Source of the DNA: Panorpa germanica
Taxonomy: Eukaryota; Arthropoda; Insecta; Mecoptera; Panorpidae
Assembly (NCBI GenBank): GCA_963678705.1
Contig: OY783212.1
Span: 310,001-374,000, forward strand
Length of the DNA: 64,000 bases
Direction: 5' to 3'
Part shown: positions 22,938 through 54,160 of the stretch, piece by piece
Position numbering within the stretch: the stretch's first letter is position 1
Layout: the number at the start of each line of letters is the position of its first letter
Translations under genes and position numbers: made by a program
The notes under the pieces: generated by a model
Database searches by the model: none
Seen by the model: only the letters and a program-made list of their open reading frames with translations
Told to the model about the DNA's origin: nothing

Positions 22938-25900
22938 TGCTTGTTCTGTTGATTAATTGCAGTTCGTGGAATTCCCCTACACTGTTTAAGTCATTTAATT
23001 TACATCAATTACAGGCAGGCTTGCAATCAGACATGGAACGTAATAAACATGTTCTAAATTAGATGAAGGCACGGCACTGGGTCGTCAATATTCATATTTC
23101 ACATGCGCAAATTACGCTTGTAATTAGAGTACTTCGATGGGGAGCAATTTGTTGGTGGAACTGCGTAGATGAACTATTCTGTTCGCTTGACACAACAAAA
23201 GAATCAACTAATAAAAGTGGATAGACCACCATGAAATTTTAAACAAAATCAATTTCTTCTTTCTTATTTAGTAATTATACTTCTATTGGTATTCTTTCTG
23301 GTCTGATTATTAAGTAATAAATTCACAGAAATGACTATGAATAATAATTACTTTCTAATGTGCGAGGTTATTAAGCAAGATATATTTTATAAGATGTATT
23401 ACTGAACTCATAATTATAATTTTCGAGAGTTATTTTGCAAAATTAGTTAACCTTTGAAATGCAAAGAGGTAATCGAAATATTAATATATCCACTTGAAGG
23501 CCTAAAGCCTAGAAGGAAATAAAGCTAATAGTTTTATGATTTGTACTTGAAAATAACGAATTTCTTAAAATCATACTTCAAGACAACTAGGTAATAAATA
23601 ACCAATGCGTCAGTTAGTTACCTCGATTCATACTCATACGATTTCACTTTTTAAATATTTTATCAACAGACGTTTAGCCCATTCATAAACTTATATCATC
23701 GTCAAAGATGACAAATTGGATAACGGTTAGGAAAACCAAAAATGGCCAAGCACTTAAACAAGTTTCCACAAATGAATGTAAGTTAGAAGTGAATGCTTTT
23801 GACCTACAAATGCATTTGTTAATTTTATTATATAAATTTAAAATATCAAACACGAATTCTAAAGTGAAGATATGAATATTGAGGTCCATGTATACACTAG
23901 ATAAAAACGAAAGTATTATTTATGTAGCAGGTACGTTTAGAGGTAAATGCTACATTAACGTCTTTTTCTGAATCTGAGGTAATATCCTCTGTTAAGTAAC
24001 CATTCATAATAACTAGATATATGTATTTAATAAACGAGTTTAACCGTATTATTTCACGTTACCTGTTCGTCGTACAGTTGCAATTCTACCTGCTGCTGCT
24101 GTCTGCGCATTACACTTTCACTGACAAATGCAAACTGAGAACTGAGTGATGTTGTTCCGTTGTCAAAATTGCACAGCGTGGTTGAGTCTACTACAGATAC
24201 TAAATACTCCATGCCACATGAATGGATATATTCAGAAAGTAATAATGATGAATCAAATATTTTTATGTAACAATGTAATGACGCTATGCGACTTGTGAAT
24301 TCATTTTTTTAGATAGCTTTTTTAACTTTGATTGGAATATACGTTTATATATGTACTAGCTTTTACTCTGCCACATCGATAAGTCCTTCGTTTTGTGAAA
24401 TGAAATATGTTTTCTTTCAAGCTTTAAATATGTATCTGAACATAGAATTTCCCGACAATTTCAAATCTGGAAACCATTTAGAAATATTTCCATTATATAA
24501 CCCTTGACACGGCAATATCTCGTAAACGGGTAGGCCTACCAATAATATGAGTCGTTGTCATTCTATTGCATTAGAATTATATAGAACGCTGCTGACATGT
24601 TTTAACTGACTTGTCAAATGTATACAGCACATAACAAAATAAAATATTATACAATCAAAGAGCAGCGATTCAACTAAGTATGTTATACAAAAAATAAAGT
24701 TTTGCAAAATGAGTTATAGTTTCATGTTTAATACTTACTGCATAAATCGTCCAGAGCCACTGATCACTACTGCGCTTCTAACAGTGTTACATTTTTTTTT
24801 AACTGCTCTTATTCACTTATTCATATAAGGTTTTGTTTGGTTTTATTTCTCCTTTCAGAGAACAAACTGAGTATTGACTTGTTTTAATCTCATTATAGCA
24901 CTTCTCAGGCTTAGTCATTGCATATTACATATAAAATTATTGTGGCAAAATGGGATCACACACTTTATGGAAGACGCCTTGTGATTCTACAAACGAAAAA
25001 GTAAACAAAAGAAAAGAAAACACTATTGTTCTATCAGATAATATAATGTATCGACAATAAGTCTTTCGACGTACCTAAAAAATGTGCTTCTTACAGTTTT
25101 TTCCAACTGTGCGATACATTTATGTGTTGTATAATTTTTCGTATAAATAATCGATTTTATTTTTTCAGTTCTCAGCGTTAATAATATCAACATTTTATAT
25201 ATTGCAAAAGTAACATAATTACAATATAAACCGCAATCAATTTGTGTGTATCAGTAGTAGCATTCTGATCAGGCGCTTTGCTAACACATCATTTGATTAT
25301 CAAGCAATATTTATAATTACAAAAACTTACAATTTTCAACCCAGTAACTAAATTACTGAAGCACCTGTTGCACAAGTGCACCCTGAAAATGAAGTGGTCA
25401 TTTTGTAGGAGAAATATAAACTTCATTTTTACTATCAATATTAATACAAATTATGTATTAACAATTTAAAATATATTTCTATTTTCATTAAATTTATATT
25501 AATTATATTTACAGAATTTATTATTTTATATGTTATAAATAATATATATATCTGTTATTCTAAACAATCAAAATAAATAAAATTGCCGAAAAGATAGTTT
25601 TTTTATAGTATTTTTTTATTTTTTATAGATATTTAAAATGTTTTTTTTGTTTACTCTTATAATCACAGAGTACTCGAGAGGGACGGGCACTTTATTAATT
25701 TAAAAATTTAGGCCATGAATTTTAAATTTATTTCATACATATCGAAAAAATTGTTGAGTTTATTTTGTGGATAATTCACTCTCACATTTAATCATTTAAT
25801 CATAAGTATATTTATTTATTTAAATAATGAAACACAAAACTCTTATGGTAAAATAAGACTAACAATAGGGATGGACTTATTTTCTAAGAACGGTGATAAT

Positions 25901-28400
25901 TGTACACAGGAAAATAATGTTTTTTTAGTTACCTATCTTAAACCAGAAAAACAATATCTCTAAGACCTGCAGATATTTAATGCTGAGTATAATGCATTCA
26001 CTTTTTTGTAAATGAATGCAAAACACATTTTGAAACTTCATTCTACATTCATTAAAAATTATATTCGTTCGTTTATAAATTTTAATATAAAACCAATTAC
26101 TAAGTTATACAAAATGGCGTAATTTTGCAGCAACATTCGATGGGGGGGGTGTGCTGAGGAGCTACGAAGCTCAAGAAATAACATTTTATTTCCTAAGTAA
26201 AGACAGTCGAAAAATGTAAGTTGCGTAGCTCGCTGATACTGCTTATAATTATATGAGGTTCAGTGCACCACTGCAGAAGTGCTGCTTACCACTTATCTGT
26301 TACAACCTCACTCACTATAAAAGAGAAAACAATTGAGATATTATCTAGAAAATAGTAAGAACAGAATAACATGGACCTCAAATAGTGACGTCATAAGTAA
26401 CAGGGGCAGGGCATGCGGTGGTTGTTGGATATTAATTAGTGGTTTCATTTATAGAATTCTGTTTCAAAAATTAATTTCTTGATGAAGGGCAAATAAGACT
26501 GTTAGGTTTTACAATTTTGTCTGTATCTCTAATAATTTAAATTTTAGCATGCTTACATACAACTAGAACCAGCTAGCAGTAACATGTATATAAAGGTTTG
26601 TTTCTTTAATTAATGTATTTTTTAAATGAGATACTTTTTGTTAATTAGTCCCAATTAGATGTTTAAACGAAGTTGGTTAACAGGGGTCCATTCTGGATTT
26701 ATTGATTGGGGTCCATTCTGGATGTCACGCCTTGTTATTGGGTTCACAGAGTCTCTGCCATGGGTTCTGGGGATTCTAACACATGGATCTTCTTGAATTT
26801 AAGAAGATATTTCAACTGTTGGTGAAACTGTACAAAAAAAATATGTTAATAACTTTGATTATATGTATGAAATATTATATGTGTATATACAAAAATGTAA
26901 ATAGAATAAAATTAATATGTAATACTTACAACATGCGAATCCATTAATTCTTGTGTTATAAAACAAAAATGTCTACATGATCCAGTCTTTTTTGGATTTG
27001 TGTATAACAAGGTGTGTCAAACTCAAAAAAAGATATTAACAATTGATTCAAAATAAGGAGTATTTGAAAAAATCCTATATTACTAATTACACTGTCCAAC
27101 AACTAGTTCTGATGGCTATTTTGGATTAGAAACAGTAGAAATGTGTGTTGGACAGTGACCTCGTAAATGCGGCGATACATTTCTTGTGGTTTATATTTTG
27201 AATCAACTGTTGCCAGTGGTAAATTCAATCACATTTGAACATTTCCACAGTTAGTATTAATATCACACATAAGTTAAGAGATCAAATATAAATGCAATTA
27301 ATTTTTGTTTAAAAAACCTTATCTTAATTTATTTATTAACACATTATGGAGATTTGCTTAAGTTATATAGATGTTATTATTACCTAACATACTCCTGCTT
27401 AATATAGCGCCGTTATTATAAATTTGAAACAATTAACGATACAATTTGGCACAACTGTAACAAATTTATATTCTAATTGCCTATATTAGAAATGAGGTAA
27501 TTTATACAGAATCCAGAACAACAGCCGGAACTGTGTTTCGGAATATTTTGGAAAAACGACTAAATTTCCAAAGTAATTTTAAAGAAGACTGTTTATTAAT
27601 TCCTGCATGTAAAAGACTTTATTTCTGTTATTGTCACTGATTTAATCTTAGTACCAAGCAAATTGATACGAATCTATAATATTTTTTGTAAAATTTATTA
27701 CTATGTATACTTCAATTTAAAAAAAAAATCAATATATACAAAATATTCCATCAGTGATAAAGTCACACAACTATGGAAGATTCAACTTTAATTTACTTAA
27801 ATTAATAACAAATTAAATCAGTAACAAGTATTTAATTATTTTAAAAAACATTACTGCATTTGATTTGGCAAATACTTCCCCAATCCTACTACTATTTTAC
27901 AAATGTCCATTCTTTATCCTTTATTTATTTTAAAAGTAATTCTTAAAGAGAATTAATTCATTGTTTTGGGTTAGGTATACGCTTTATGCTATCTCAGTCA
28001 ATAGTCAACTAGGTTTATGAAATTATCCGATTAAACCAAAAAGAATTTAAAAAAATAAAGTTGTAAGTTTATAACTGATACTATTACAGAAGGCTACTTC
28101 CATAATATCAAAACAATTTAAATAAATTTACATAAAAGATGCACAAACATAAAATTAGAAACAAAAAAGAAAAACAAATAAAAATGTAAAAAAAATACAA
28201 ACTTTTAAATTGCGTAAAAATACATGTGTTAGATTGTTAGTTATGTAATCTTGAAAAGAACCGAATCTTAAATCTTTTCGTTCACTTAAAACTACATCTA
28301 ACACAAATATTATATTACGAACTAAATTTTTACAACGTGTTTCTATAATCCATTTTTTAAAAGCCCATAAATATTAAAACCTAAAAGTTAATTTATTTAA
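22938..28400. other. Gene-poor interval between lipocalin and SERCA
   Basis: No convincing gene. The stretch 24064-24220 is less AT-rich and carries a minus-strand donor (GAACAG|GTAACG at about 24064), so it could be a noncoding lipocalin exon. A direct repeat GGGGTCCATTCTGGAT occurs twice near 26690-26720. Poly-G (8 nt) lies at about 26142. The rest is AT-rich with nothing recognised. Confidence 0.35.
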
Positions 28401-29104
28401 AAAATATAATTACTTATTAAGGAGTAGTTTTGTGATCCTAAAACTAGCACCAAGATTCGAAATTAAAAGACTGTTCTAGTTCTTACCACTCAAACTAAAT
28501 GTTTTATATTTTAATTATTTATATGCTTTTGCTAAATTTATTATCTATGACCTTGTTGTAATTAGTCTCTCACTTTATTCAATTACACGAAGTTGTCTGA
28601 GAATCAATTTTATAGAATTTACAAAATGAAAAAATAAAATACATCTTCGCTGCATGTGACCTCACAAGTAATGAACTATTAATAAATTGTTTTAAGAATA
28701 GTAAGGTACAGTTAGCATGTTTCACGTTTGGCATACAAAATCTCAGCAACTGGATCTAATTACAACAAATAAATATTAATATTAAATTACTTTAATCTAC
28801 AACTCCTAATTTATCTAATTAGGAATTTATTTTCATAATATACTTTCATTATTTGTAAATGCATCAAAAAACCAATGCAGTCCGTAAAACACTACATACT
28901 ATCAAACTCGCTCGATAATTATATTAATTATTTGTTAAATTATTATTTTTACAAAACACAATTATCATTAATAAAACAAACGCACAAACACATACGAAAA
29001 CTTCGGGGTGTATGTATTGTAACAAAGGGCGGGAACATAAAAAGTATGGTCGTGGTTTAAAAGGGTCAGGGTAGGTCGAAGGGTAGTGAAGTATAATGTC
29101 CTAT
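28401..29104 (-). other. Probable SERCA 3' UTR and polyadenylation region
   Basis: Downstream of the SERCA stop on the minus strand. Minus-strand AATAAA occurs near 28826, about 280 nt after the stop. There is no other gene; the plus-strand frame 28875-29060 is spurious. Confidence 0.4.
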
Positions 29105-46172
<17,068 letters not shown>

Positions 46173-46202
46173 GTTTGCTGCTTACTCTCTTGGTAGTTCT
46201 AA
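46173..46202 (-). other. SERCA 5' UTR with leader-intron acceptor
   Basis: On the minus strand a T-rich tract ends in TTTTAG at about 46203, followed by 30 nt of leader (AACTACCAAGAGAGTAAGCA ...) and the SERCA ATG. It implies a spliced noncoding first exon upstream. Confidence 0.55.
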
Positions 46203-48306
46203 AATAATAAAAAAAATTGTTTCTAATTTTGTCGAATATTGTTATACCTAAAATTTATAATTGCAAATATACAAATGGCTTAATTAAAGTATAGAACGTA
46301 ATTGTGAAGAAATAAATTCAAGAAAGAACTCAAATATATAACGAATATAAATAATGTAGAGTGATTGATCAATAAATAAAACCTTTATAGTTAATATATT
46401 CATTATATAATTATATTAGTTTTATAAGACAACTAAAAATAGTGCAATTAATGTGTCTTTCTCCTTATCACCTTTTAAACGTTGCTGTCATGTGGTATTT
46501 TATGATAAATTTTTCAATTATATTCTGAATAGACATTTCTGATAATTGTATGATGTAATAGAAACAAAAAACTATAAACAGTATCGAATGTTATAGAGAT
46601 AAGTCATTAATGTTAATGATACAATCAACTTTTCGTTTATAAATTATAGGTTAGAAATCTTTTTAGCAAATATAGTTTAACAATAAATGCTGTCTGATTA
46701 TTTGAATCATATTTTTTAAATAATTGAATAAGAACCATGTTCATATGTCAACCAATGCTTAACTACCACGTAAAGCTAATTCAAGGAATCAACGCCACGC
46801 AAGTTAAGAATAGATGATACATGTGTTCTAAGCCCATCGTTTTAAAATAGAAGCTAGGTAATAAGACTTCTTTGTGTTAAAATGTTGAAGAGATTACTGA
46901 CATTGAAGTATAGCAATTAAACAGGTAAAATGTTCTTAAAGAAATAGTCAATCTTGTGATGTTTAACTTATGAAATAAGCTTTCCGTTTCACTGGAAATA
47001 AAATTGCAGTATGCTATATTTACATTACGTTTCATTTTAGTTTTAAAATAGGAACAATGTAAAACGTATTGAAGTTAGATTCGAGCATACAAATACAGCA
47101 ATGTCAACGTACCCAATTCATGGCACATTTATTTGGAATATATATAATTAGGCCGGTTAACCAAGAATAAGCACGGAATATATAGTTAACATAAAATTAT
47201 GTTAACATATTAATATGTAAAAAGTACTATCGTGTCTGGATATGACGAAATCTAATTAGAATGAAAAAAAATGTGCAACTAATTAAAAAAGAATTACATT
47301 ATGACTTACATGATTTATACACTAAACTAATTCTAATCGAGTTTATATTTTGAACACTGTTAGAAAAAAAAATCACTAGCACGTATGTAGTATTTTAATC
47401 GAACCCATGTAATATCATAAATTTTTACAAAAACCCTCGAGAACAAACCAGTACGACATTTTTAACTCGACTGCTAACTGGTTGCCTTGCCTTGATGTAC
47501 TGACGCTTATTACGGAGATAATAGCGCCGCTATGCGGCTGTTTATAGAACTGCCGGATGGTTGGGTTCTTCAGCTATCGCAATCACTTTTATATATGTAG
47601 ATAATAATTTAAGAATGGTGTATTTAAAAAGTAGAAATATATAACAAAAACATTCTCTACAATCTATCGCAGATATAGAATAATAGTTCAAATATTTGTA
47701 TTATATATTCTAACGATTACGTACATTATTTCGTACTTAAACATAAAAGATAAACTGCAAAGTATTATAAAAGAAGTTGCAAAGTTTGTTTAGTATATTA
47801 TTTAATAAATTATTAATTAGAAAAAGTAATCTGTATATCACTCATAAGAAACCCTGGTTTTTGTGTATCAAAATAGAAATCGTAAAATCATTTATGTGGA
47901 GAGGTGCTATTGGTTGGATCGTTGGTTCTAGTTCGGATGGCTAGTTCATGTAACTGGCCACAAGTTATTTTCAGATCGGACTAATACCGCCAAAGTGCGG
48001 TATTTTTAAACGTATTAAAAGTATGAACGCAATCTGTTCATTTTGCATAAAAATGTTGATTATATAACACTTAAAACTTTATAAAAGAATGCTGTACAAA
48101 TACTTTAAGCATTATTCGCATTTACAAAACACAATATAATTCACATAAATCGATAAATAAAAACACATGGCGCGAAAATTCACTATTTCAAATTAAAAAA
48201 AGTACGATTGTAAATTAAAATTGTAAAAAATTGTAAAACAATAAACACGTTTGTAGTATTCTATTATTTGATACAAACAATATATTTTTTTTTTGTTAAA
48301 ACTTAC
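46203..48306. other. AT-rich interval, probable SERCA leader intron
   Basis: No open frames or repeats of the families described here are visible. A lone GC-richer patch lies near 47480-47570. Confidence 0.4.
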
Positions 48307-48400
48307 TCGTAAAAATTGTATTGCACCAAGAGCAAAAGTAAGTAGCAACTAAACTCTTGAAACTAAGCACAGAAACTGACCCCACCGACTGAAGCCCAGG
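48307..48400 (-). promoter_or_regulatory. Probable SERCA noncoding first exon and core promoter
   Basis: On the minus strand a GC-rich island (about 48370-48480) contains an initiator-like TCAGTC centred at 48390. About 84 nt downstream is a strong donor, ACGA|GTAAGT (exon end 48307). With the acceptor at 46203 this makes a 2.1-kb leader intron. No TATA box is seen. It is inferred from position, base composition and splice sites only. Confidence 0.45.
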
Positions 48401-49714
48401 CTGGTCGTCCTAGGAATCGGTTGCCCCGGACCCGGTCGTAGACACTTTTAGCACATCAGAAAAGCGAGCGACTTTCCTAATTATTTTGGCAAGGAGCTCT
48501 GAGCCATGGCACAACCAATTCTCAGGGACGTAGCGTATTTTAGAATATATTTTATTACGTGGTGGGAATACGCGTATCTCAAATGCACATGTAGTAATAT
48601 TATTGCGAACTACGTCCTGGGGATCGTAGTGGGAAGTAGTTTTTGGGATCGAAGTGGACGTGGAAATACCACGGAGGCCATCCAGTGGCTAACTTGGTCT
48701 CTAGGTCTCGGATGACACATTGGGACGGCTGCTAGGACATACATCTATTCCGTATGAATTTAAATTAAAATTTCTTGCAACTGTGTATTGTGTTTTTAAT
48801 TGTTTATATTGATTATACTGATTTTAGGGGAAATTTAAACTGGATGGAATGCAATATTAATTAAATTTACACTAGAGAAAATGGAATATCAGGAATCTTA
48901 GGTTTCGCAAATTACGTTTAATAACATTTTCTTCACAGATTTTTCACTCATACTTTGTAACTTTTTCAGATACTATTTAACAAAATTTAGATATAAGGCA
49001 TTGGACCCATTTTGAAACTGATTAAAAGGAGGATAGAATGACTAGGTGGAGTTCTAGTCACTCGTACATTTCAATTCTAACGTTTTACAAGTTGGAGCAA
49101 CACACAGAAAATCAATTTTAGTTCAAATTGATTCCCTACCTGTCACAGGAGTCGCTTTTATTCAGCAGTGAGTAGTCGTTGCGCCGTCTGCAGCTTATAA
49201 AAGGGACATTCTCTATGAACGACTGAATAGAAAACAAACGCGTTCATGACAAAAAACTTATGAAAAGTAATAGAATTTACTCCAAAATGTATACTGAGAA
49301 TAATCACCGTCTTATGTTGAAAGCATTTTAAAAAGTTACACAATTTAGTTTTAAAAATTTTTATTTAAAAAACGTCTAAATAGTTTTTGTATGTAGTCTG
49401 CGCCTGATATATATGCTTCCAGATAAACTATAATAATAATTAATAATAAAATTCAGGAATAGTACAGGAATACTCTTTTAAAAGTGATTCGTAAAATGTT
49501 TCACTCATATAAATCATATGTGTTCGATCACGATCATTGTTCGCAAGCCTCAGGAAAGGCGAGGCTAGACTAAAACACATTAGAGTACATCCGACGGAAC
49601 TAAACTAATATTGTCGTACCGTCTTAATGGTAGTGCAATTAGACTGACGTTTTTGAGTGAAAAGAATAACAGAATTACAGGTCTCACTGGACGTGTTAAA
49701 CTGCGTCTCAATAT
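48401..49714. other. Intergenic; isolated TATA box at 49196
   Basis: The frame 48506-48715 lacks any family resemblance. A canonical TATAAAAGGG occurs at 49196 on the plus strand in a less AT-rich patch (49145-49240), but no coding region follows it. Confidence 0.35.
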
Positions 49715-49965
49715 TATAAAAGATATTAGCAATTAAAAATCATTTTGTAAACTTCCGATGCAACTTACAGCTGTTTCGAGCAACACATTAGACAAATAAG
49801 AATAAATAAAATAGTTTACTTATTATTCTACAGATATTAATACCTATCACTTGGTAAAAACTATGCGGTAAAAGAGAAATTCAAATTTTAAATATCTATA
49901 TCTCCATCAAATTTCAGATATTTAACAATAGTAAAAAAATGCATTTACAAGTATCTACTAAACTG
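49715..49965 (+). mobile_element. Old, diverged relative of MITE family A
   Basis: Blocks appear in the same order as in family A: a GATATTAGCAATTAAAAATC-like start, TTACAGCT, AATAAATAAAATAG, AATTCAAATTTT, TATATCTCCATCAA and ATTTAACAATAG. Each is heavily substituted, and the ends are lost. A similar trace occurs at about 57300-57490 and a shorter one near 50850-50930. Confidence 0.5.
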
Positions 49966-50433
49966 ATGTAGCATTTACGTCAAAGTTATATTGCAAAAAC
50001 ATTTAAATGAGTTGAGAAACACTGCACATAGCAAATAGTTTCAGATGAATTTACGCGAGGCAGTATCACTTGTTGATCAACACACTAATCGGTGCGCTGC
50101 ACTAACACAGATTCGCTGTAGCATCCATTCTATGAACCAGCAGCTGTTCACTGGACAAGTACCAAAATATCTCTTCTAGAAACTAAAAATATTTCGTACT
50201 ACGGATTTGTGGGTACATGTTTGCTTTGTTTCCTAGTTACAGTGCCGGTTTGTACGGGTTGCAATCTTACGCGATTTTCTTTTTATCAGTAAATATCAGA
50301 AATATTACAGAACCATTCAATATACAACAAATTTATAAATTGCTAATAAATCTTTGAAGGGGTTATTGTGGTGGCGTCACATTTACTGCAGGCGTAATAA
50401 AGAAAATGTCAAGGCCGGCATTAACGCTAAGAC

Positions 50434-50449
50434 AATGGGCTTGTGTCTA
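50434..50449. mobile_element. Solo terminus of MITE family A
   Basis: AATGGGCTTGTGTCTA followed by poly-A, with no further family sequence; a remnant end. A weaker one (AACGGGCTTGTG) is at about 41239. Confidence 0.4.
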
Positions 50450-51575
50450 AAAAAAAAAAATGTTTTACGGTAATCGTGTCTCCAGTGTGCGACTGTCTTT
50501 AGTTGTTATGCAACATGCGATAAAATTTATGCGGTTATTTTCGTTTTTTGAGTAATTTATTTGTTGTATGACAGCTCATGTTATGAAAGTTATTTAAAAA
50601 ATGATTTTAGTTTACTGCCTGTTTATTTTTTCTATACATTTATGTACGAGTGTTTTCTATGTGTAAATAGAAGCTTGTTTAATAATTCATAGTTGCGATT
50701 ATAAACAAAAAGAAAACAGTTTCTCGCTTACATACTTCTGTTCATTTACAAATTACTACTGCAGGTTTGTAAATTAATATTTAAGGGTGGGGTTTTTAAT
50801 TTATTATTGAAATATATGCTAATAATATGCTATTGGAGTTTTTATTTGAATAAATACTCAAAAATTGACGTAGATATAGCTATTTAAAATTTGAACTTCG
50901 CCTCTACTGTTAGTCATATTTTAAACGCACAATTTCTGCGCCTGAAATATAGTCTACCACTACAAGTCTCTACACATTAACCCTAATAATTACGATATTA
51001 TCGAACCATTGCTATTTAAATATTTGTCTGCACTATTTAATTATGTGTTTACTTTAAGTGAGGTTTAGAGTGTCAAGATTAGTAGTTTGTTTGTATTTTG
51101 TGTAATGAGGACTTGTGACGTCAGCTTGAAACTAGTTTAAATAAATATTGCACCGCTGTGTTGGGTTATGGGCCTTTTAGACCATCAGATTTGATGAACT
51201 ATTTATTAATTGTATCTGAACGAAAGCGTAGATCTGATCTGAGAGATAGTAGAAGCAGTGGGGAATCTTTATTAGCATATTGGAAAACTAGCGGCGGTTG
51301 TAAATCAAATTAGTAAGCATCGCAGTAATTAATTTTTGAATGACAGCTATTAAATATAGCGCTAGGTTTTTAAGTATTTCTTTTAGACAATTTGTGTACA
51401 AAAATAATTAATATTAATTGTTCACATAAATTTATTTAATTATATAAATAAGTATTTTTTTTATCCTTTTCTTAAGAACATGTGTACATCTTATACAAGT
51501 GTAGTTTTTTCGAATAATTTAAGGCCAGCACCGGTTTTCTGGCATAGAAAACCACTCGAATAAATCCAGTATTAA

Positions 51576-51937
51576 GGTGAAACGATACAATTTTTATATT
51601 AAGTGTTAAGCGTAAGTTTGAGAACCATAATAAAGGTTATAAAATTTATGACAAACCCTTAGAAATGTTACCAGTCATATAAAAATTGGAATTTAACTAG
51701 AAAATATAACAATATTCATTTTCATAACTTATTCTTGCTGTTCCAACTCATTAAAAGTCAGTGGAAGAAAGCATAAAATGTAGATACGTTATTCGTCTAA
51801 CTAATTGCAGCTTTATAGTTACTTACATAAAACGATTTAAACATAAAAAAAACATGGTTTTTTTGATAATATTCTACCTGCTGTATAGTATCGCCATCTA
51901 TATTTCGCGAGAAAAAATGGCCAAGTATCGTTTCACC
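51576..51937. mobile_element. 362-bp MITE flanked by TTAA (GGTGAAACGATAC ends)
   Basis: Perfect 13-bp inverted termini GGTGAAACGATAC / GTATCGTTTCACC are flanked by TTAA on both sides (51572-51575, 51938-51941). The interior is AT-rich without transposase motifs. It is unrelated in sequence to the other TTAA families here. Confidence 0.8.
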
Positions 51938-52617
51938 TTAAGCTATTACTTCTTACTAAAATTAAAAGTAATTATTCTATTTATTTTACTTATCTAATAA
52001 ATTTTAAAATCTACAATTTTATTCTTTAAAATATTTTCAAGTTCACATTGAACAAAAAAGAATATATAACAATATGCTTCTAAATAAGATTTTCTATTGT
52101 TAGAAAAGTGTATGGCATAAAACAAAGGCCTATTGTTTTCAGAAATATTTGTATAAGTACTTTTGTAGAAGTTCTTTGCAACTACTCGTACTAAAAAAAT
52201 ATTGTGAAAGGTTTACTTGCAGCCGAGAGCTTTCGTTCTAGCTTTAAGATGATTACACTGAGGTAGATGAGGTAGTACAGATGAGGTAGGTTAGGGATGA
52301 GATTGCTAAAAGCACATATTAAAATATGGGCGTCACAAAAATCGAAAGCAGCTAGCAGTCTTAGAATATTTCCAAATAACTTTTGATAATAATAAAATGT
52401 ATTAATAATATATTACATTATCAATCATTTTCGTTGTTTTGAGCGTCTTTCTTTTCTTAGCTAATTTCAATAGAGTGATTTGTTTTAATATTAAAAGTAA
52501 AAAAGCACACATCAAATGTATTTGCTCCAATGACTCTCATTGCTTTGTCAATAGCAATTTATCTCGGACCCGAAAAGATCGATTGAATTTAAATTTTCAG
52601 GATAATTAGAATTAGAT

Positions 52618-53249
52618 AATGGGCTTGTGTCCTCATTTTTTAGTGGTCGATTTTTCAATTGTTGGTTGAAATTGATGTTAATAAATGTGTATTGGCGTGT
52701 CTATTTTATTAAATATCTAAATATTAACGGAGATATAGCAATTAAAAGTTTGAATTGTAGTTTTAGCGCTAGAAATGGTCGCCCATATTTGTATGACGTG
52801 AAATGCATTTTAACGTCAGTTATTTGTTGAGTAGGTCAGAGCTGTGGTAATGTTTTGTAGCTGGTGGTAGTCGAAATAATCAAGTCAAGTCAAAGAATAA
52901 TAAGTTTTTATTTTATTTAACCCTGCTAAGCCAGACATAATATTGAAATTTGATTGTTCCTTGAAATAGCTGTAAATAATATTTGATATTTTGATATATA
53001 AATACATATAGCAGAGATTTATGAGCTGTAAGGTTGGTAGCGGTTATGATGTCACATGCACTTGGAATGTGTACTACGTTGAATCCCTTTAATAATTAAA
53101 AAGACAAAATGACATTTTTAATTGTTAATATCTCCTAACATATAAGGAGTTATTAAAAAAAATAATTGAACATTTGAGGTTCTAGTAACCCACTTTATCA
53201 ATATACAGTACACTTTTATAGAAATTAAGACATAGGACACAAGCCCATT
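52618..53249 (-). mobile_element. MITE family A, longest copy (632 bp)
   Basis: Both termini are intact and all internal blocks seen in other copies are present, including AGCGCTAGAAATGG, ATGACGTGAAATGCATTTTA and the TTATTTAACCCTGCTAAG block. It serves as the reference for the family. Confidence 0.9.
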
Positions 53250-53946
53250 GTATAAAAACTTGTTTTAAGTGTAACAGAAAATAAAGGAAATTTCCAATGA
53301 AAATGATCAACATATTAATTTACTTCTATCTTTATATACCGCGGCTGAATTTATCATTTTACTTGTATACAAATATGCGATCCCCATCAAAGTATTTTTC
53401 ACTTTTCTTTCACGTGATCAAAATAAAAATAGAAAAACATTACTTTGCCAAGTTTTTTCCTGGGTTCACTTTGACATTTTGTTAGATAAATATTTTATAA
53501 TTTGTATAGCTAAATATTTTTAGAAATTGTGCTTGTGTTACTAATTCCTGCGTATAAAAATAACTTCATCAAAATCTTTTATAAAGAACTTTGATAACAT
53601 CTTATATAATAACTTCATTTTTTTAATAACTTTGTCAATTTAATAATATATCACTAAATAAAAGAATTTAGGTATATTTTGTGGCATTAAACGATTCGTG
53701 ATTAACATCTGTTCAATTAAAACTACTTCTTTTAAATGAAAAACTATTGTAATTTCATAAATTCGCGTAGTGCTTTTAAAAAGCTGATTTTGGAATTTTT
53801 TGTCACACACATTTCACTTGCTTCACTCCATTGCAATACCGACAAACGCAAAAAAACATAATGATATGAGAAATGGCTACTCGAAAATATCGCAAGGAAT
53901 TATTTTAAAAGTTAAGACATTTGTTGCTACGATATAACCTTATTTA

Positions 53947-54160
53947 TAGTTGAAATTACGAGAGTTCGGCTGCGATTCATACTTAAAACAAGTTGTGGGG
54001 TATAAACTGTCGATATAACTAAAAAGCACTGACTCACTTATTTTTCTATAATGTATATAGAAACGAATAAGATAAAATTCATGATCGTATTATAGATTTA
54101 TACCGCTCTTATAACCTGTTTTAAGTATAAGTTACCGCCAAACTATCGTGATTTGGATTA
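53947..54160 (+). mobile_element. TA-flanked MITE (family T), uninterrupted 214-bp copy
   Basis: Termini TAGTTGAAATTACGAGAGTT and a matching right end reading AAACTATCGTGATTTGGATT then A, flanked by TA (53945-53946, 54161-54162). It is nearly identical to the outer parts of 4253-5006 and shows that element without the nested insertion. Confidence 0.9.

Noticed and set aside
24064-24220. Noncoding first exon of the lipocalin gene
   Set aside because: A donor-like site and less AT-rich sequence are present, but the matching acceptor before 22937 is ambiguous, so it is only mentioned.
48506-48715. 69-codon frame divergent from the SERCA promoter
   Set aside because: No family resemblance, and it starts in the GC-rich promoter island where chance frames are common.
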